Origin: Anaerolineae bacterium
GTDB lineage: Bacteria > Chloroflexota > Anaerolineae > JAADDB01
Direction of reading: 5' to 3'
Length of the DNA stretch: 59,994 bases
NCBI GenBank assembly: GCA_015486895.1
Contig: WFQT01000217.1
Location: 1 to 59,994 of the forward strand
Shown: piece after piece, positions 1 to 8,161 of the stretch
Layout: every line of letters starts with the position of its first letter
Numbering within the stretch: the first letter of the stretch is position 1
Program-made: the position numbers and the translations under genes
The notes under the pieces: model-generated
What the model was told of the DNA's origin: nothing
Database searches by the model: none
Seen by the model: the letters and a program-made list of their open reading frames with translations, nothing else

Positions 1-240
1 ACCGATACGCCGACACCAACGCCTACCGACACGCCGACACCAACGCCTACCGACACGCCGACACCAACGCCTACCGACACGCCGACACCAACGCCTACCG
101 ACACGCCGACACCAACGCCGACCGATACGCCGACACCAACGCCCACCGATACGCCGACACCAACGCCGACCAACACACCCACGGCAACGCCGACCAACAC
201 ACCCACGGCAACGCCGACCAACACACCCACGGCAACGCCG
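1..240 (+). repeat. In-frame 24-bp tandem repeat (10 units)
   Basis: Units start every 24 bases from base 1 and continue upstream of the window. Units 1-7 encode TDTPTPTP and units 8-10 (169-240) encode TNTPTATP. The last three are nearly identical at DNA level, which points to recent unit duplication. This is a coding linker, not a CRISPR. Confidence 0.9.
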
Positions 241-939
241 CTCCCGGCATCTGTGAGCGGTTGGATTTGGTTTGATTACAACAGTGATGGGATTAGACAA
301 GCGGAAGAGCCCGGCATAACTAATATGGCGGTAATACTCCAAAATCAGATCGCAAGCCAATCGGTTTTTACAACGACCAGTGATTTAGATGGGAGATATA
401 CCTTCCCTGCTATTCCACCGACTTCTTATCTGCTACGCCTGGAAGTACCATTTGGCTATCAGCTCACGACTCCATCTCGGTATTTGCTCTCCCTTCCCCC
501 AGGGGCTAGCCTCACCAGTGGAGTGGACTTTGGCCTGCTATTGCCGACACCTACGCCAACCGACACGCCTACGCCTACGCCCACGCCGACAGCTACACCT
601 ACGCCGGCTGTTGGTACTTTGGAAGGGTACGTATTCATGGACCGCAATGGTAATAGCCAGTGGGATAGCGATGAGCCCGCTTTACCCGGCTACCATTTAT
701 GGCTTGTGGCCTGTAACAGCAATTGGAGCCAGGCGATCGTCAGCGGTGCCGGGGGAGCTTATCGCTTTGTGGAAGTTCCGTCAGGGTGGTACGAATTAAG
801 CTCGCCAACCGATGCGCACGCCTACAGCTCGGAATCAGTAGCTATCTATGTTCCAGGAGGGCAACCTATCCAGTATAACTTTACAGCGTTACTGACTCAA
901 CATGGATGGATACCAACTGTTCTGACAGACGCAAACTAA
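1..939 (+). CDS. Surface protein with Thr/Pro linker and two SdrD_B-like domains (5' end outside window)
   Basis: The reading frame is open from base 1, so this is the last ~312 codons of a larger protein. It opens with ten 8-residue units (seven TDTPTPTP, three TNTPTATP), followed by an SdrD_B/CNA-B-like beta domain (GWIWFDYNSDGIRQAEEPG ... TTSDLDGRYTFPAIPP). A second short TPTP linker and a second similar domain (GYVFMDRNGNSQWDSDEP) follow. Such domains are secreted, often Ca-binding stalk modules. The protein ends in HGWIPTVLTDAN, resembling the WLPL-type tail of other secreted proteins here. The GTG at 253 is not the start because coding continues upstream. Likely role: extracellular or cell-surface structural protein; the ligand or enzymatic head, if any, is outside the window. 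Confidence 0.8.
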   Translation, partial: TDTPTPTPTDTPTPTPTDTPTPTPTDTPTPTPTDTPTPTPTDTPTPTPTDTPTPTPTNTPTATPTNTPTATPTNTPTATPLPASVSGWIWFDYNSDGIRQAEEPGITNMAVILQNQIASQSVFTTTSDLDGRYTFPAIPPTSYLLRLEVPFGYQLTTPSRYLLSLPPGASLTSGVDFGLLLPTPTPTDTPTPTPTPTATPTPAVGTLEGYVFMDRNGNSQWDSDEPALPGYHLWLVACNSNWSQAIVSGAGGAYRFVEVPSGWYELSSPTDAHAYSSESVAIYVPGGQPIQYNFTALLTQHGWIPTVLTDAN

Positions 940-971
940 TCAGGGCATGGTTCCAGAGATCCGTTTCCCCG

Positions 972-1137
972 CTTGACAAATCTACTGAGACATCGCGGTT
1001 GATTAAGCCACAGAATGAGACAGGATTGCCCGGAAAATTTTCGTCTTTAGCCTTTTCTGGGCCTTTCCGTGTTCTTCCGTGGTTTCCTTTCCGGCCCTAT
1101 TTGCCAAGATTGTTTCAACTCGAAATGAACCATGTCC
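972..1137 (+). repeat. Intergenic repeat family A, copy 1
   Basis: It matches 29395-29580 (same strand) and 15405-15582 (reverse strand) over about 165 bp, with shared blocks such as CTACTGAGACATCGCGG, GTCTTTAGCCTTTTCTG and GAAATGAACCATG. Sub-terminal inverted repeats are CTTGACAAAT (972-981) and ATTTGCCAAG (1099-1108). It has no open frame of note. It fills most of the 360-bp gap between the surface protein and the esterase operon. Confidence 0.8.
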
Positions 1138-1223
1138 TAATCAGTAATAGGGTCAGTTCCAGAGGTGCATTGCCTCTCTCTTCCGTCCTTGCCTTAATAG
1201 CCCCCTCTTACCCCCATCCCTGA

Positions 1224-1253
1224 TTGGAATAAACCGAGTTCCTCCGGTATAAT
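1224..1253 (+). promoter_or_regulatory. Promoter of the esterase/glycan operon
   Basis: TTGGAA (1224-1229), 18-bp spacer, TATAAT (1248-1253). The expected start is near 1260, which rules out a GTG at 1255 as initiator and supports GTG at 1300. Confidence 0.65.
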
Positions 1254-1299
1254 TGTGTTGGAACCCAGCCGAATTTTCGGCTTTAAAGGAGCACAACAC

Positions 1300-3051
1300 G
1301 TGAAAGAAGCATTCCATTCCGGCCAGGGAAATTACCGGCGCCAGTGGATTGGCGGCCTCGCGGCATTTCTCCTGGCTTTACTTCTCTTGGCCGCTACGGG
1401 GGAAGTGCTAGCCGGCGCTCCCAAGTTTCCAGCTCGCAGCGCCGACTTGCAGCCGGCGTTACTATCCGACCCAGAGACCATCCTCGGCACCGTGGCCAGT
1501 CAGAACACCATTACTTCCAGCACTTTCAATCAGTGCATCATCATCGATGATGCGACGGAACCGCAGAGCGCGTCGGTATACTTGCTTTGGGCCGGGACGC
1601 CGACCAAGGCAACTTTGTATCTTTACCCCAATAACGTCTACAAGCCGCACAGCATCTATCTAAATGGCCACAAAATCGGCACGGCGCAGGCCACCGGTGG
1701 GCAGTTAGGGGAATGCTCCACCGATTGGCCGCAGCGCTCCTGGACGTTTGACCCGGCTTATTTGGTAAGTGGCAACAACATCATCAGTTTCACCATGGAT
1801 GCCGGGCAAGATGCCTGGAGCGTTAGCCATGGCTATTTAGTAATCGAAGGCAACGTGGATTCAGGGCAAATATACGATCTGACTTTTTCCAGCAGTTATG
1901 ATTCCAGCAGCCAACGCTACGCCTTGCAAAAGCCACCTTTTTATGATTCATCGAAGCCCACACCATTGATGGTCATCTTACACGGTTGGCCGCCCAGCAG
2001 CGACGAGAAACCGTACCTGGATCAAATCTGGGCTTACGGCGGGCTGGTAGCACAGAAAGGTTGGTTGTTAGTATCACCGGAAATGCACGGAGAACGACCC
2101 GTCCCTCCCGGCGTCTCGTCAGGCCGCCGGCCTTTGGCTTCTCGTGCTGCCCAACATGACGTCATAGACACCATTAACGCCGTGCGACGATCGTACAATG
2201 TGGACATGAACCGGATTTACCTGGTAGGAGAATCGGCCGGCGCTCAGATTGCCCTGGTCACCGCCGCCAAATACCCCGACACTTTCGCTGCACTGGTGGA
2301 TTACGCCGGCCCTACCAATTTGACCGCCTGGTACAATGAGACAGAACTGTGGCGGCAGGCGGAAATTCGGTCAGAAGTAGGCGGTCCACCGGAAACATAT
2401 CCCTTTGAGTACCAGCGTCGCTCTCCCATCAGTTACGCGGTGAACTTGCTCCACATGCCTACCCTCATTATCCATGGCACCGAGGATATCAAAGTATTGC
2501 CACATCACGCCCAAGATATGTACAACGCTATACAGGCCGCCGGTAGCGAGGATGTATTCCTCTACTGGTATCCGGCTGGACACGGTGGGCCGGCTACTCC
2601 ATATGACATGAGCTGGGCGCTGGACACGATCCAGGATAAGCAAAAGCCGGAGAAGCCGCCCCGTCACATTCACGTGCATACCGACGAAAGCCACAGCTAC
2701 TGGTGGTTGGACGTTACCCAGCACAGCTTACCACACTGGACCGACGTAGATGTGACGGCTAATGAAGCACAGCCAATTCTCACCGGCGTCATTAGCGATA
2801 CCACTTACGCTATTTCACTGACGTTGGATTTGCGGAAACTGAACTGGCCAATACACGAGCCATATCGTCTGACGCTGCACAACCCGATCACAGCTACAGT
2901 AACGACCAACATCATAACGCCGACGTTGGTGGGCACATTACCGTTGCCGGTGCCTATGGGGGAAAGTGCTATGACCCTCATGCCGGTTTCCGTCACGCCC
3001 CCACCTCCGCCGCGAGTATGGCTTCCACTGATTGTGAAGGCAAACCTATGA
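1300..3051 (+). CDS. Secreted alpha/beta-hydrolase (esterase/peptidase-like) with WLPL tail
   Basis: The start is GTG 1300, preceded by AAAGGAG. The N-terminus is basic and followed by a hydrophobic stretch (GGLAAFLLALLLLAATG), i.e. a signal peptide or anchor. The middle has an alpha/beta-hydrolase fold like PHB-depolymerase/feruloyl-esterase or prolyl-oligopeptidase relatives: oxyanion segment VILHGWPPS, nucleophile elbow GESAG (Ser ~312), HGTED (Asp ~396) and AGHGG (His ~428), a complete triad. The N-terminal ~190 residues look like a beta-rich domain. A Pro-rich stretch precedes the C-terminal RVWLPLIVKANL. The stop overlaps the next start (ATGA). As first gene of a glycan operon it may trim or deacylate the exported polymer; substrate unknown. 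Confidence 0.8.
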   Translation: MKEAFHSGQGNYRRQWIGGLAAFLLALLLLAATGEVLAGAPKFPARSADLQPALLSDPETILGTVASQNTITSSTFNQCIIIDDATEPQSASVYLLWAGTPTKATLYLYPNNVYKPHSIYLNGHKIGTAQATGGQLGECSTDWPQRSWTFDPAYLVSGNNIISFTMDAGQDAWSVSHGYLVIEGNVDSGQIYDLTFSSSYDSSSQRYALQKPPFYDSSKPTPLMVILHGWPPSSDEKPYLDQIWAYGGLVAQKGWLLVSPEMHGERPVPPGVSSGRRPLASRAAQHDVIDTINAVRRSYNVDMNRIYLVGESAGAQIALVTAAKYPDTFAALVDYAGPTNLTAWYNETELWRQAEIRSEVGGPPETYPFEYQRRSPISYAVNLLHMPTLIIHGTEDIKVLPHHAQDMYNAIQAAGSEDVFLYWYPAGHGGPATPYDMSWALDTIQDKQKPEKPPRHIHVHTDESHSYWWLDVTQHSLPHWTDVDVTANEAQPILTGVISDTTYAISLTLDLRKLNWPIHEPYRLTLHNPITATVTTNIITPTLVGTLPLPVPMGESAMTLMPVSVTPPPPPRVWLPLIVKANL

Positions 3052-3746
3052 ACTTACGCACTTATTACGATGCTTACTGGCAACAAAAGGGAGATCTGGT
3101 AGATCACAGCCGGCTACAATTACTAGTGGACAAAGTGCTTCCCAACAGTAAAGTGCTGGCCGTGGATTGCGGCAACGGTGTTTTAGGACAGAAACTGCTG
3201 GCAAAAGGATGCCAGGTCTTTGCTACCGATCTTTCCGGCGCCGCGGCCGGTTTAGCGCATCAAAAGGGCCTGCAAGTTTGCCAAGTAGATCTAGACGAAT
3301 CACCGTTGCCTTTCCCCGGCGAAGTGTTCGACGTGGTTGTCAGTGATAGCGGCCTGGAACATCGCTTCTGGGTGGACCCCGTGCTGGACGAAATCACCCG
3401 CGTGCTGCGTCCCGGCGGCCAATTTCTCTTCCTCTCACCCAATATTGCCCACTGGCGGGTGCGCCTCTGGCTTTTGCAGGGCAAATTTCCTATAGTACGC
3501 AATTCTCCCACCGATTTCACGCACTTGCGCCATTTCACATTAGGAGAAACGGTGGCAAAACTACGCCAACGTGGCATTGAACCTGTCAGCTTCGACGGCT
3601 CCGCCAGCCTCTGGGCCTGGCAGATGTATCCCTTCTACTTGCGGTGGCCGGTCATCCAGGACATTTACAACAGATTAGCACACCGCTGGCCAGGCTTTTG
3701 GGCCCGCGATTTCATCATTGACGGGCGGAAAGCCTCTTTGTCATGA
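3048..3746 (+). CDS. Class I SAM-dependent methyltransferase
   Basis: 232 residues from ATG 3048, which overlaps the esterase stop and has GAAGG seven bases upstream. Motif I (VLAVDCGNGVLG, ~36-47), an acidic residue after strand 2 (ATDLSG) and the post-II region FDVVVSDSGLEH followed by RVLRPGGQFLFLSPN are those of MetW/UbiE-like small-molecule or sugar methyltransferases. The position between esterase and flippase suggests methylation of a glycan or lipid-linked sugar (inference). Confidence 0.8.
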   Translation: MNLRTYYDAYWQQKGDLVDHSRLQLLVDKVLPNSKVLAVDCGNGVLGQKLLAKGCQVFATDLSGAAAGLAHQKGLQVCQVDLDESPLPFPGEVFDVVVSDSGLEHRFWVDPVLDEITRVLRPGGQFLFLSPNIAHWRVRLWLLQGKFPIVRNSPTDFTHLRHFTLGETVAKLRQRGIEPVSFDGSASLWAWQMYPFYLRWPVIQDIYNRLAHRWPGFWARDFIIDGRKASLS

Positions 3747-5212
3747 ACTTGCGGCAGCGGATCAAAAGCGGCCTCTTCTGGGTCACTGTCTCTAGCGTCG
3801 TTGCCAACGTCTTAGGCATCATCACCAGGTTAGTACTGGCGATCTTACTAACTCGAGCCGATTTCGGCTTGGTCGCCGGTGCCAACTTGGTGGTGGACAT
3901 CCTGCAGATGCTCCGGGAAGCTGGTTTCGGCACGGCGCTGATCTATCGCAAAGAGGACAGTGAAGACGCTCGGCAGACTGCCTTTTGGTTCATCTTAGGC
4001 ATGGCACTGGCACTTTACAGCATTGCCTACATCGCTGCACCGCTGGCTATTCCATTCTCGTTAGACCCTAATCCTCTCATTGTGCCGGTGCTGCGCGTAC
4101 TAAGCTTAAACCTGATTATTTCTGCCTTCGCTCGGATACCGATGATCCTGCTGGCCCGGGAGTTGGACTTCCGTCGCCGGGCGCTGCCGGACATCGTGCC
4201 CAACCTTGTAAACGTGGGAGTATCCCTGGCACTTGCTTTCGCCGGGCAAGGCGTGTGGAGCTTAGTGTACGGTCGTCTCTCCGCTAGCGTGATCAGGGTC
4301 TTACTGGCCTGGTGGGTCACCAAGTGGAGGCCTCATCTTCGCTTCGTGCCTAAAATCGCTGGCGAGCTATTTGCTTATGGAAAACATATAGCCGGTAGCC
4401 AACTCCTCATCATCACCATTACCAATATAGACGACCTCTTCGTGATTCATTATCTGGGCTGGACGCTGGAGGGCGCTTACGACTACGCTTACCGCCTCTC
4501 GAACTTGCCGGCGACGCAAATTACGCGCGTAGTGGGGCAAGTCATGTTCCCCGCGTTGAGCCGCCTGCAAGATGACCTGGAACGCTTCCGCTATCTTTTC
4601 TTCCAGACGCTACGTTATGTAGCATTGCTCGCTTTGCCTTTAGCCGTGGGAACATTCCTCTTCGCTACAGATATAGTCGCCATGATCGGCGCTGAAAAAT
4701 GGCACGACGCCATCCTGCCTATGCAGCTCTTAGGCATCTATGGCCTGCTGCGCTCTGTCGCTGCCAACATGGGCAATGTCTTCAAAGCCGGAGGCAAGCC
4801 GCAATGGTTAACTTACATTGCCATCTGGCGGTTAACGACCATGACGCTATTCCTTTACCCAGCAGTGAAATGGGGCGGCATTATTGGCGTGAGCGCCCTT
4901 TCTGCCATCGTCGCCATTGTGGACTTTTACATTTCCGGCTGGCTTGCTAACAAAGTGTTAGCCGTGAGCTGGCGCCCTTATGGCGAAGTCCTCTGGCCCA
5001 CCATCCTTGCAGCTTCTCTCAGCGGCACGGCCTTTCTCTTCTTACTGAAAAGTGGCCTCTGGCAAGCTGGGCTAATGCGACTGTTGGTCATGGGCACATT
5101 GTTTGTGGGTGTTTACGCGGGCTTAGCGCTCATCTGGATGCCTGATGTACGCCAAAAGGTGGGACAAGGGTGGCGACAGTTGCAACTAGCCCTGCCCAGG
5201 AGGTTGCTGTGA
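3743..5212 (+). CDS. Polysaccharide flippase (MOP/Wzx-type)
   Basis: 489 residues with about 12-14 hydrophobic helices. The N-terminus (NLRQRIKSGLFWVTVSSVVANVLGIITRLVLA) is that of the oligosaccharide-flippase branch of the MOP superfamily, which moves lipid-linked oligosaccharides across the membrane. Start ATG overlaps the methyltransferase stop by 4 bases and its own stop overlaps the next GTG. It is the transport step of this glycan operon. No polymerase (Wzy) is visible here. Confidence 0.88.
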   Translation: MNLRQRIKSGLFWVTVSSVVANVLGIITRLVLAILLTRADFGLVAGANLVVDILQMLREAGFGTALIYRKEDSEDARQTAFWFILGMALALYSIAYIAAPLAIPFSLDPNPLIVPVLRVLSLNLIISAFARIPMILLARELDFRRRALPDIVPNLVNVGVSLALAFAGQGVWSLVYGRLSASVIRVLLAWWVTKWRPHLRFVPKIAGELFAYGKHIAGSQLLIITITNIDDLFVIHYLGWTLEGAYDYAYRLSNLPATQITRVVGQVMFPALSRLQDDLERFRYLFFQTLRYVALLALPLAVGTFLFATDIVAMIGAEKWHDAILPMQLLGIYGLLRSVAANMGNVFKAGGKPQWLTYIAIWRLTTMTLFLYPAVKWGGIIGVSALSAIVAIVDFYISGWLANKVLAVSWRPYGEVLWPTILAASLSGTAFLFLLKSGLWQAGLMRLLVMGTLFVGVYAGLALIWMPDVRQKVGQGWRQLQLALPRRLL

Positions 5213-6306
5213 AGGCCTCCAACCGTCCTTTGCGGGTCATGCACATCGCTCGGGTTTACTTGAACCCTTACGCTCATCAATTGACGGCTGGAATCAACCA
5301 GTCATCCCCGCAAGTTCGGGCGTCAGTCAACGATGGGTTTACCCTGCCATGGATTGTGCGTCGTCACGGCCGTTTTGACATTTTACACTTTCATTGGATC
5401 GAAATGCTCTACGCGGCACCATCCCGTTGGCGCCGCCATCTAAAATTAACTTCAGTCATTGCTGGGCTCGTGTGGGCCAAGCTGACAGGCGTGAAAATTA
5501 TTTACACCGTGCACAACCTGCGCAGTCATGAAGGACAGTCCCCACGGCTAAATAGGATTGCTAACCGAGCCATGTTTCGCTTAGCCGATGCTATACATGT
5601 ACACAACGAGCAGGCCCGTGCCGACGTGAAGCATCACTGTGGACGCACGCACAACGTGTTTGTGATTCCTCACGGCAGCTACATAGGCACTTACCCCGAC
5701 ACTTTCAGCCGGGAAACAGCCCGGCGCTCTTTTAATTTTACTAACGACCAGTTCGTTTTCATTTTCCTCGGCTTGCTGCGCCCATATAAAGGTATAGAAC
5801 GGCTACTAACGGCTTTCGAGCAAACGGGTGATCCGCGGGCACGGCTCATTTTGGCCGGGCACGCAGATTCCGCCGGGTATAAAACAATGGTCCTGCAAGC
5901 AGCAGAGCGCGATCCACGCTTGACAGTCTTCCCCCAATATGTACCTGACAACCAACTCTCCCGCTTCCTGCGGGCGGCAGATTGTTCTGTGTTGCCTTAT
6001 CACTGCGCCACCACTTCCGGGGCCGCGTTGTTAGCCTTCAGTTTTAGTTTACCCATCATCGCCCCGGATTTAGGGCCGTTCCCGGCACTGGTGGAGGGAA
6101 GCCGCGGCCTTCTCTACGATCCAGCAACTGAAGGCGCTTTGACCAAAGCCTTACAGGCCGCTTTAGCCGGTGAATCAGCCGGTATGGGGCAAAATGCGTT
6201 GGCTTTTGCTCGGGAACGGCGGTGGGATCGCATTGGCACCCAGCACGTGCGCATGTACAACGTTGCCTTGGGGTGGCTATCAGCAACGGAGGGAAGCAAT
6301 GATTAG
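5209..6306 (+). CDS. Glycosyltransferase family 4 (GT-B fold)
   Basis: The start is GTG 5209, overlapping the flippase stop, with AGGAGG just upstream; a GTG at 5170 would overlap 43 bases and lacks such a site. About 365 residues. The N-terminal Rossmann half has IARVYLNPYAHQ and IYTVHNLRSHEG. The C-terminal half has VFIFLGLLRPYKGIERLL and TTSGAALLAFSFSLPIIAPDLG, the donor-binding region of retaining GT4 enzymes. It likely adds one sugar of the exported glycan. Confidence 0.88.
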   Translation: MKASNRPLRVMHIARVYLNPYAHQLTAGINQSSPQVRASVNDGFTLPWIVRRHGRFDILHFHWIEMLYAAPSRWRRHLKLTSVIAGLVWAKLTGVKIIYTVHNLRSHEGQSPRLNRIANRAMFRLADAIHVHNEQARADVKHHCGRTHNVFVIPHGSYIGTYPDTFSRETARRSFNFTNDQFVFIFLGLLRPYKGIERLLTAFEQTGDPRARLILAGHADSAGYKTMVLQAAERDPRLTVFPQYVPDNQLSRFLRAADCSVLPYHCATTSGAALLAFSFSLPIIAPDLGPFPALVEGSRGLLYDPATEGALTKALQAALAGESAGMGQNALAFARERRWDRIGTQHVRMYNVALGWLSATEGSND

Positions 6307-7462
6307 CAGCGAGACAATTATATGCGCTGCACCTAACCCATGGGATAGCCCCTGGCGCAATCGCCATCAGATTATGTCCCGCCTGGCCCGGCAAAACCGG
6401 GTTGTGTATATGGAACCACGCCCTTATTTGCGGGCTGTCTTGCGGCAGCCGCGACAACTCTGGCAGCAAGGACCTCGCTGGCAAGAAGCTTTGCCGAACT
6501 TGTATATTTACCGTCCATTACCCTGGGCACCGGTGAGCGGCCAGACGCCGCTCCGGCAACTTTTTGCTGGCTGGCGCCGCCTCGACCTGGCCCGTCATTT
6601 GCGTCGTTTGGGCCCGGAACGGCCTATCCTTTGGCTGGTTTCCCCCGATCAGGGAGACATGATTGGCCAGTGGAACGAGAAACTAATAGTATACCACGTG
6701 GTGGATGATTATACAGCCTATGAAGCAGGCTTTGCCAGGCAAAAACGATTGGCGTGGTTACGACAATTAGATGACACTATGACCCGCAGGGCAGACCTGG
6801 TCATCTGCACACATCCCGATCTTTGCCGGCAGAAAACGGCGGTGAACCCCCATTGTGCTTACGTGCCTAACGCGGTGGATTGGTACAGATTCCAAAAAGC
6901 GTTGACAGAGCCGCTACCACCAATTTTCGATCAATTGCCGCGGCCAGTAATAGGCTACGTTGGTGTCATCAATGACAAAATTGACCTCACTTTGCTGCGG
7001 CAAGTAGCTATAGCTTATCCGCGGGGAACGTTGTTGCTGGTAGGGCCGCTATCTTTGCGCTTCCGAACAGAGGAGTGGCAAGCATTGCAATTGCCCAATG
7101 TTCGTGCTTTGGGTCGTCAGCCGGTTTCTGCGGTGCCCCACTTCATGAAAGGTTGCGACGTGGCATTGATGCCTTATCAGCTGAACGCCTGGACGGCCAG
7201 CATTGACCCGCTAAAGATGTACGAATATTTAGCGTGTGGCTTACCGGTGGTGAGCACGCCTATTCCGGCAGCGAAAAACTTCGCCGAGGCGTTGTACATC
7301 GCCGCCAGCGAGAATTTCGTCACTGCCGTAGGACAGGCTCTATTAGAAGACACGCCAGAGAAACGGGTGTATCGACAGACATTAGTCCGCACCCATAGCT
7401 GGGAGAATCGGGTGGAGAGTATTTCCACGCACTTACAAAAGGCTCTTCTACGTCGCCGCTGA
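6299..7462 (+). CDS. Glycosyltransferase (group 1, GT-B fold)
   Basis: 387 residues from ATG 6299, with GGAGG upstream and 8-base overlap with the preceding gene. It shows the GT-B pattern: PNPWDSPWRNRHQIMSRLAR at the N-terminus, VYHVVDDYTAYEAG, VPNAVDWYRF at the hinge, PVIGYVGVIND, and KMYEYLACGLPVVSTPIPA near the donor site. It is the last gene of the operon. No terminator is obvious after the stop; the repeat-rich gap to dnaE follows. Confidence 0.85.
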   Translation: MISSETIICAAPNPWDSPWRNRHQIMSRLARQNRVVYMEPRPYLRAVLRQPRQLWQQGPRWQEALPNLYIYRPLPWAPVSGQTPLRQLFAGWRRLDLARHLRRLGPERPILWLVSPDQGDMIGQWNEKLIVYHVVDDYTAYEAGFARQKRLAWLRQLDDTMTRRADLVICTHPDLCRQKTAVNPHCAYVPNAVDWYRFQKALTEPLPPIFDQLPRPVIGYVGVINDKIDLTLLRQVAIAYPRGTLLLVGPLSLRFRTEEWQALQLPNVRALGRQPVSAVPHFMKGCDVALMPYQLNAWTASIDPLKMYEYLACGLPVVSTPIPAAKNFAEALYIAASENFVTAVGQALLEDTPEKRVYRQTLVRTHSWENRVESISTHLQKALLRRR

Positions 7463-7604
7463 CTGTATACGATGCTGCTACCTCTCCCCCAACATCGGTC
7501 TTGCAATATGAAACGCACCTGATGCCTTATAACCCAGGTCTGATTGAAAAACAGCGTGACAGGCAAACGGAACCACGCCCAAACTGCGAGTCTATCTCAC
7601 AAGC

Positions 7605-7907
7605 AAGGCTCTGGCATTTTTTATTAGCAACAGAAAAACACAGAAATGCACAGGTTGGAGTCGAAAAGCAAAGGAAAATCTGTTTTTATTCTAGTGTTTT
7701 GTAACTGCTCAGCCTTGAGCAAAGAGAACGCAGATTTCACGCAGATAAAGCAAATAAACCAGAAACGATCAGCGGAAATCAGCGTGTATCAGCGCCATCA
7801 GCGTCCAATTGTTGGGAAGGCTGAGCAGTAACCGTGTTTTTAATCCATGCAATCTGTAGTAAAAATAGCTCTGTCGAGCTTAAAACGTCATTTTCGCCAG
7901 ACTCCAT
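7605..7907 (+). repeat. MITE-like repeat family B, copy 1 (contains a family C element)
   Basis: About 300 bp, clearly the same sequence as the reverse complement of 12054-12351. Terminal inverted repeats pair GGCTCTGGCATTTTT (7608-7622) with TTTTCGCCAGACTCC (7891-7905). It contains family C at 7701-7832. Non-coding. The two copies flank dnaE in inverted orientation, and the dnaE promoter begins 7 bases after this copy. Confidence 0.82.
7701..7832 (+). repeat. Family C element nested in B copy 1
   Basis: Bounded by ACTGCTCAGCCTT (7704-7716) and its perfect inverse AAGGCTGAGCAGT (7817-7829). Inside, CGCAGATxx units on the left and four spaced ATCAGCG units on the right could pair as a long hairpin. 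Other copies lie at 12130-12252 and 39913-40054. Confidence 0.8.
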
Positions 7908-7913
7908 GCCCAA

Positions 7914-7942
7914 TTGAGCCAATCACAAAACGGTGTTATAAT
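7914..7942 (+). promoter_or_regulatory. dnaE promoter
   Basis: TTGAGC (7914-7919), 17-bp spacer, TATAAT (7937-7942). Predicted start near 7950, giving a leader of about 210 nt before dnaE. Confidence 0.65.
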
Positions 7943-7949
7943 AGCTTTT

Positions 7950-8161
7950 GCGCTACAATATAGGCCGACCGGGGTAGAGCCCCACGAACACAATTGAGGC
8001 CAGACTCCTCCATCCTCGGTTGCGATTCAGACCCGTATGAGCTGATTCACAACCCACCGGAAAGGTGCTCTGAGCGCATGGTTATGGCCACAGTTAAAAG
8101 CCCTTCGCAACAGCCTTTGAGGTAGCATGGCTACCAAGAAGGCACAGGACAGTACAACAAT
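7950..8161 (+). promoter_or_regulatory. Structured 5' leader of dnaE
   Basis: Five consecutive hairpins can be drawn: GGGG/CCCC at 7971-7983; GAGG/CCTC at 7996-8010; GGTTG-x2-ATTCAG with CTGATT-x2-CAACC at 8018-8054; CACC-GGAAA-GGTG at 8055-8067; and GCCTT-TGA-GGTAGC-ATG-GCTACC-AAG-AAGGC at 8113-8143. The last ends two bases before the only SD-like bases (AGGA, 8145-8148). It matches no riboswitch, 6S, SRP or tRNA consensus that I recognise. It could be a regulatory leader or an independent small RNA. Confidence 0.4.

Noticed and set aside
1..240. CRISPR-like periodic repeat
   Set aside because: Period is 24 bases with no spacers and it encodes an in-frame Thr/Pro linker.
7635..7830. Small proteins encoded in B/C repeats
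   Set aside because: The frames differ between copies and lack SD sites; the conserved features are inverted repeats, not codons.
8018..8054. tRNA-like T-arm (GGTTGCGATTC) in the dnaE leader
   Set aside because: No acceptor or anticodon stems fit around it; the bases instead form a long imperfect hairpin.
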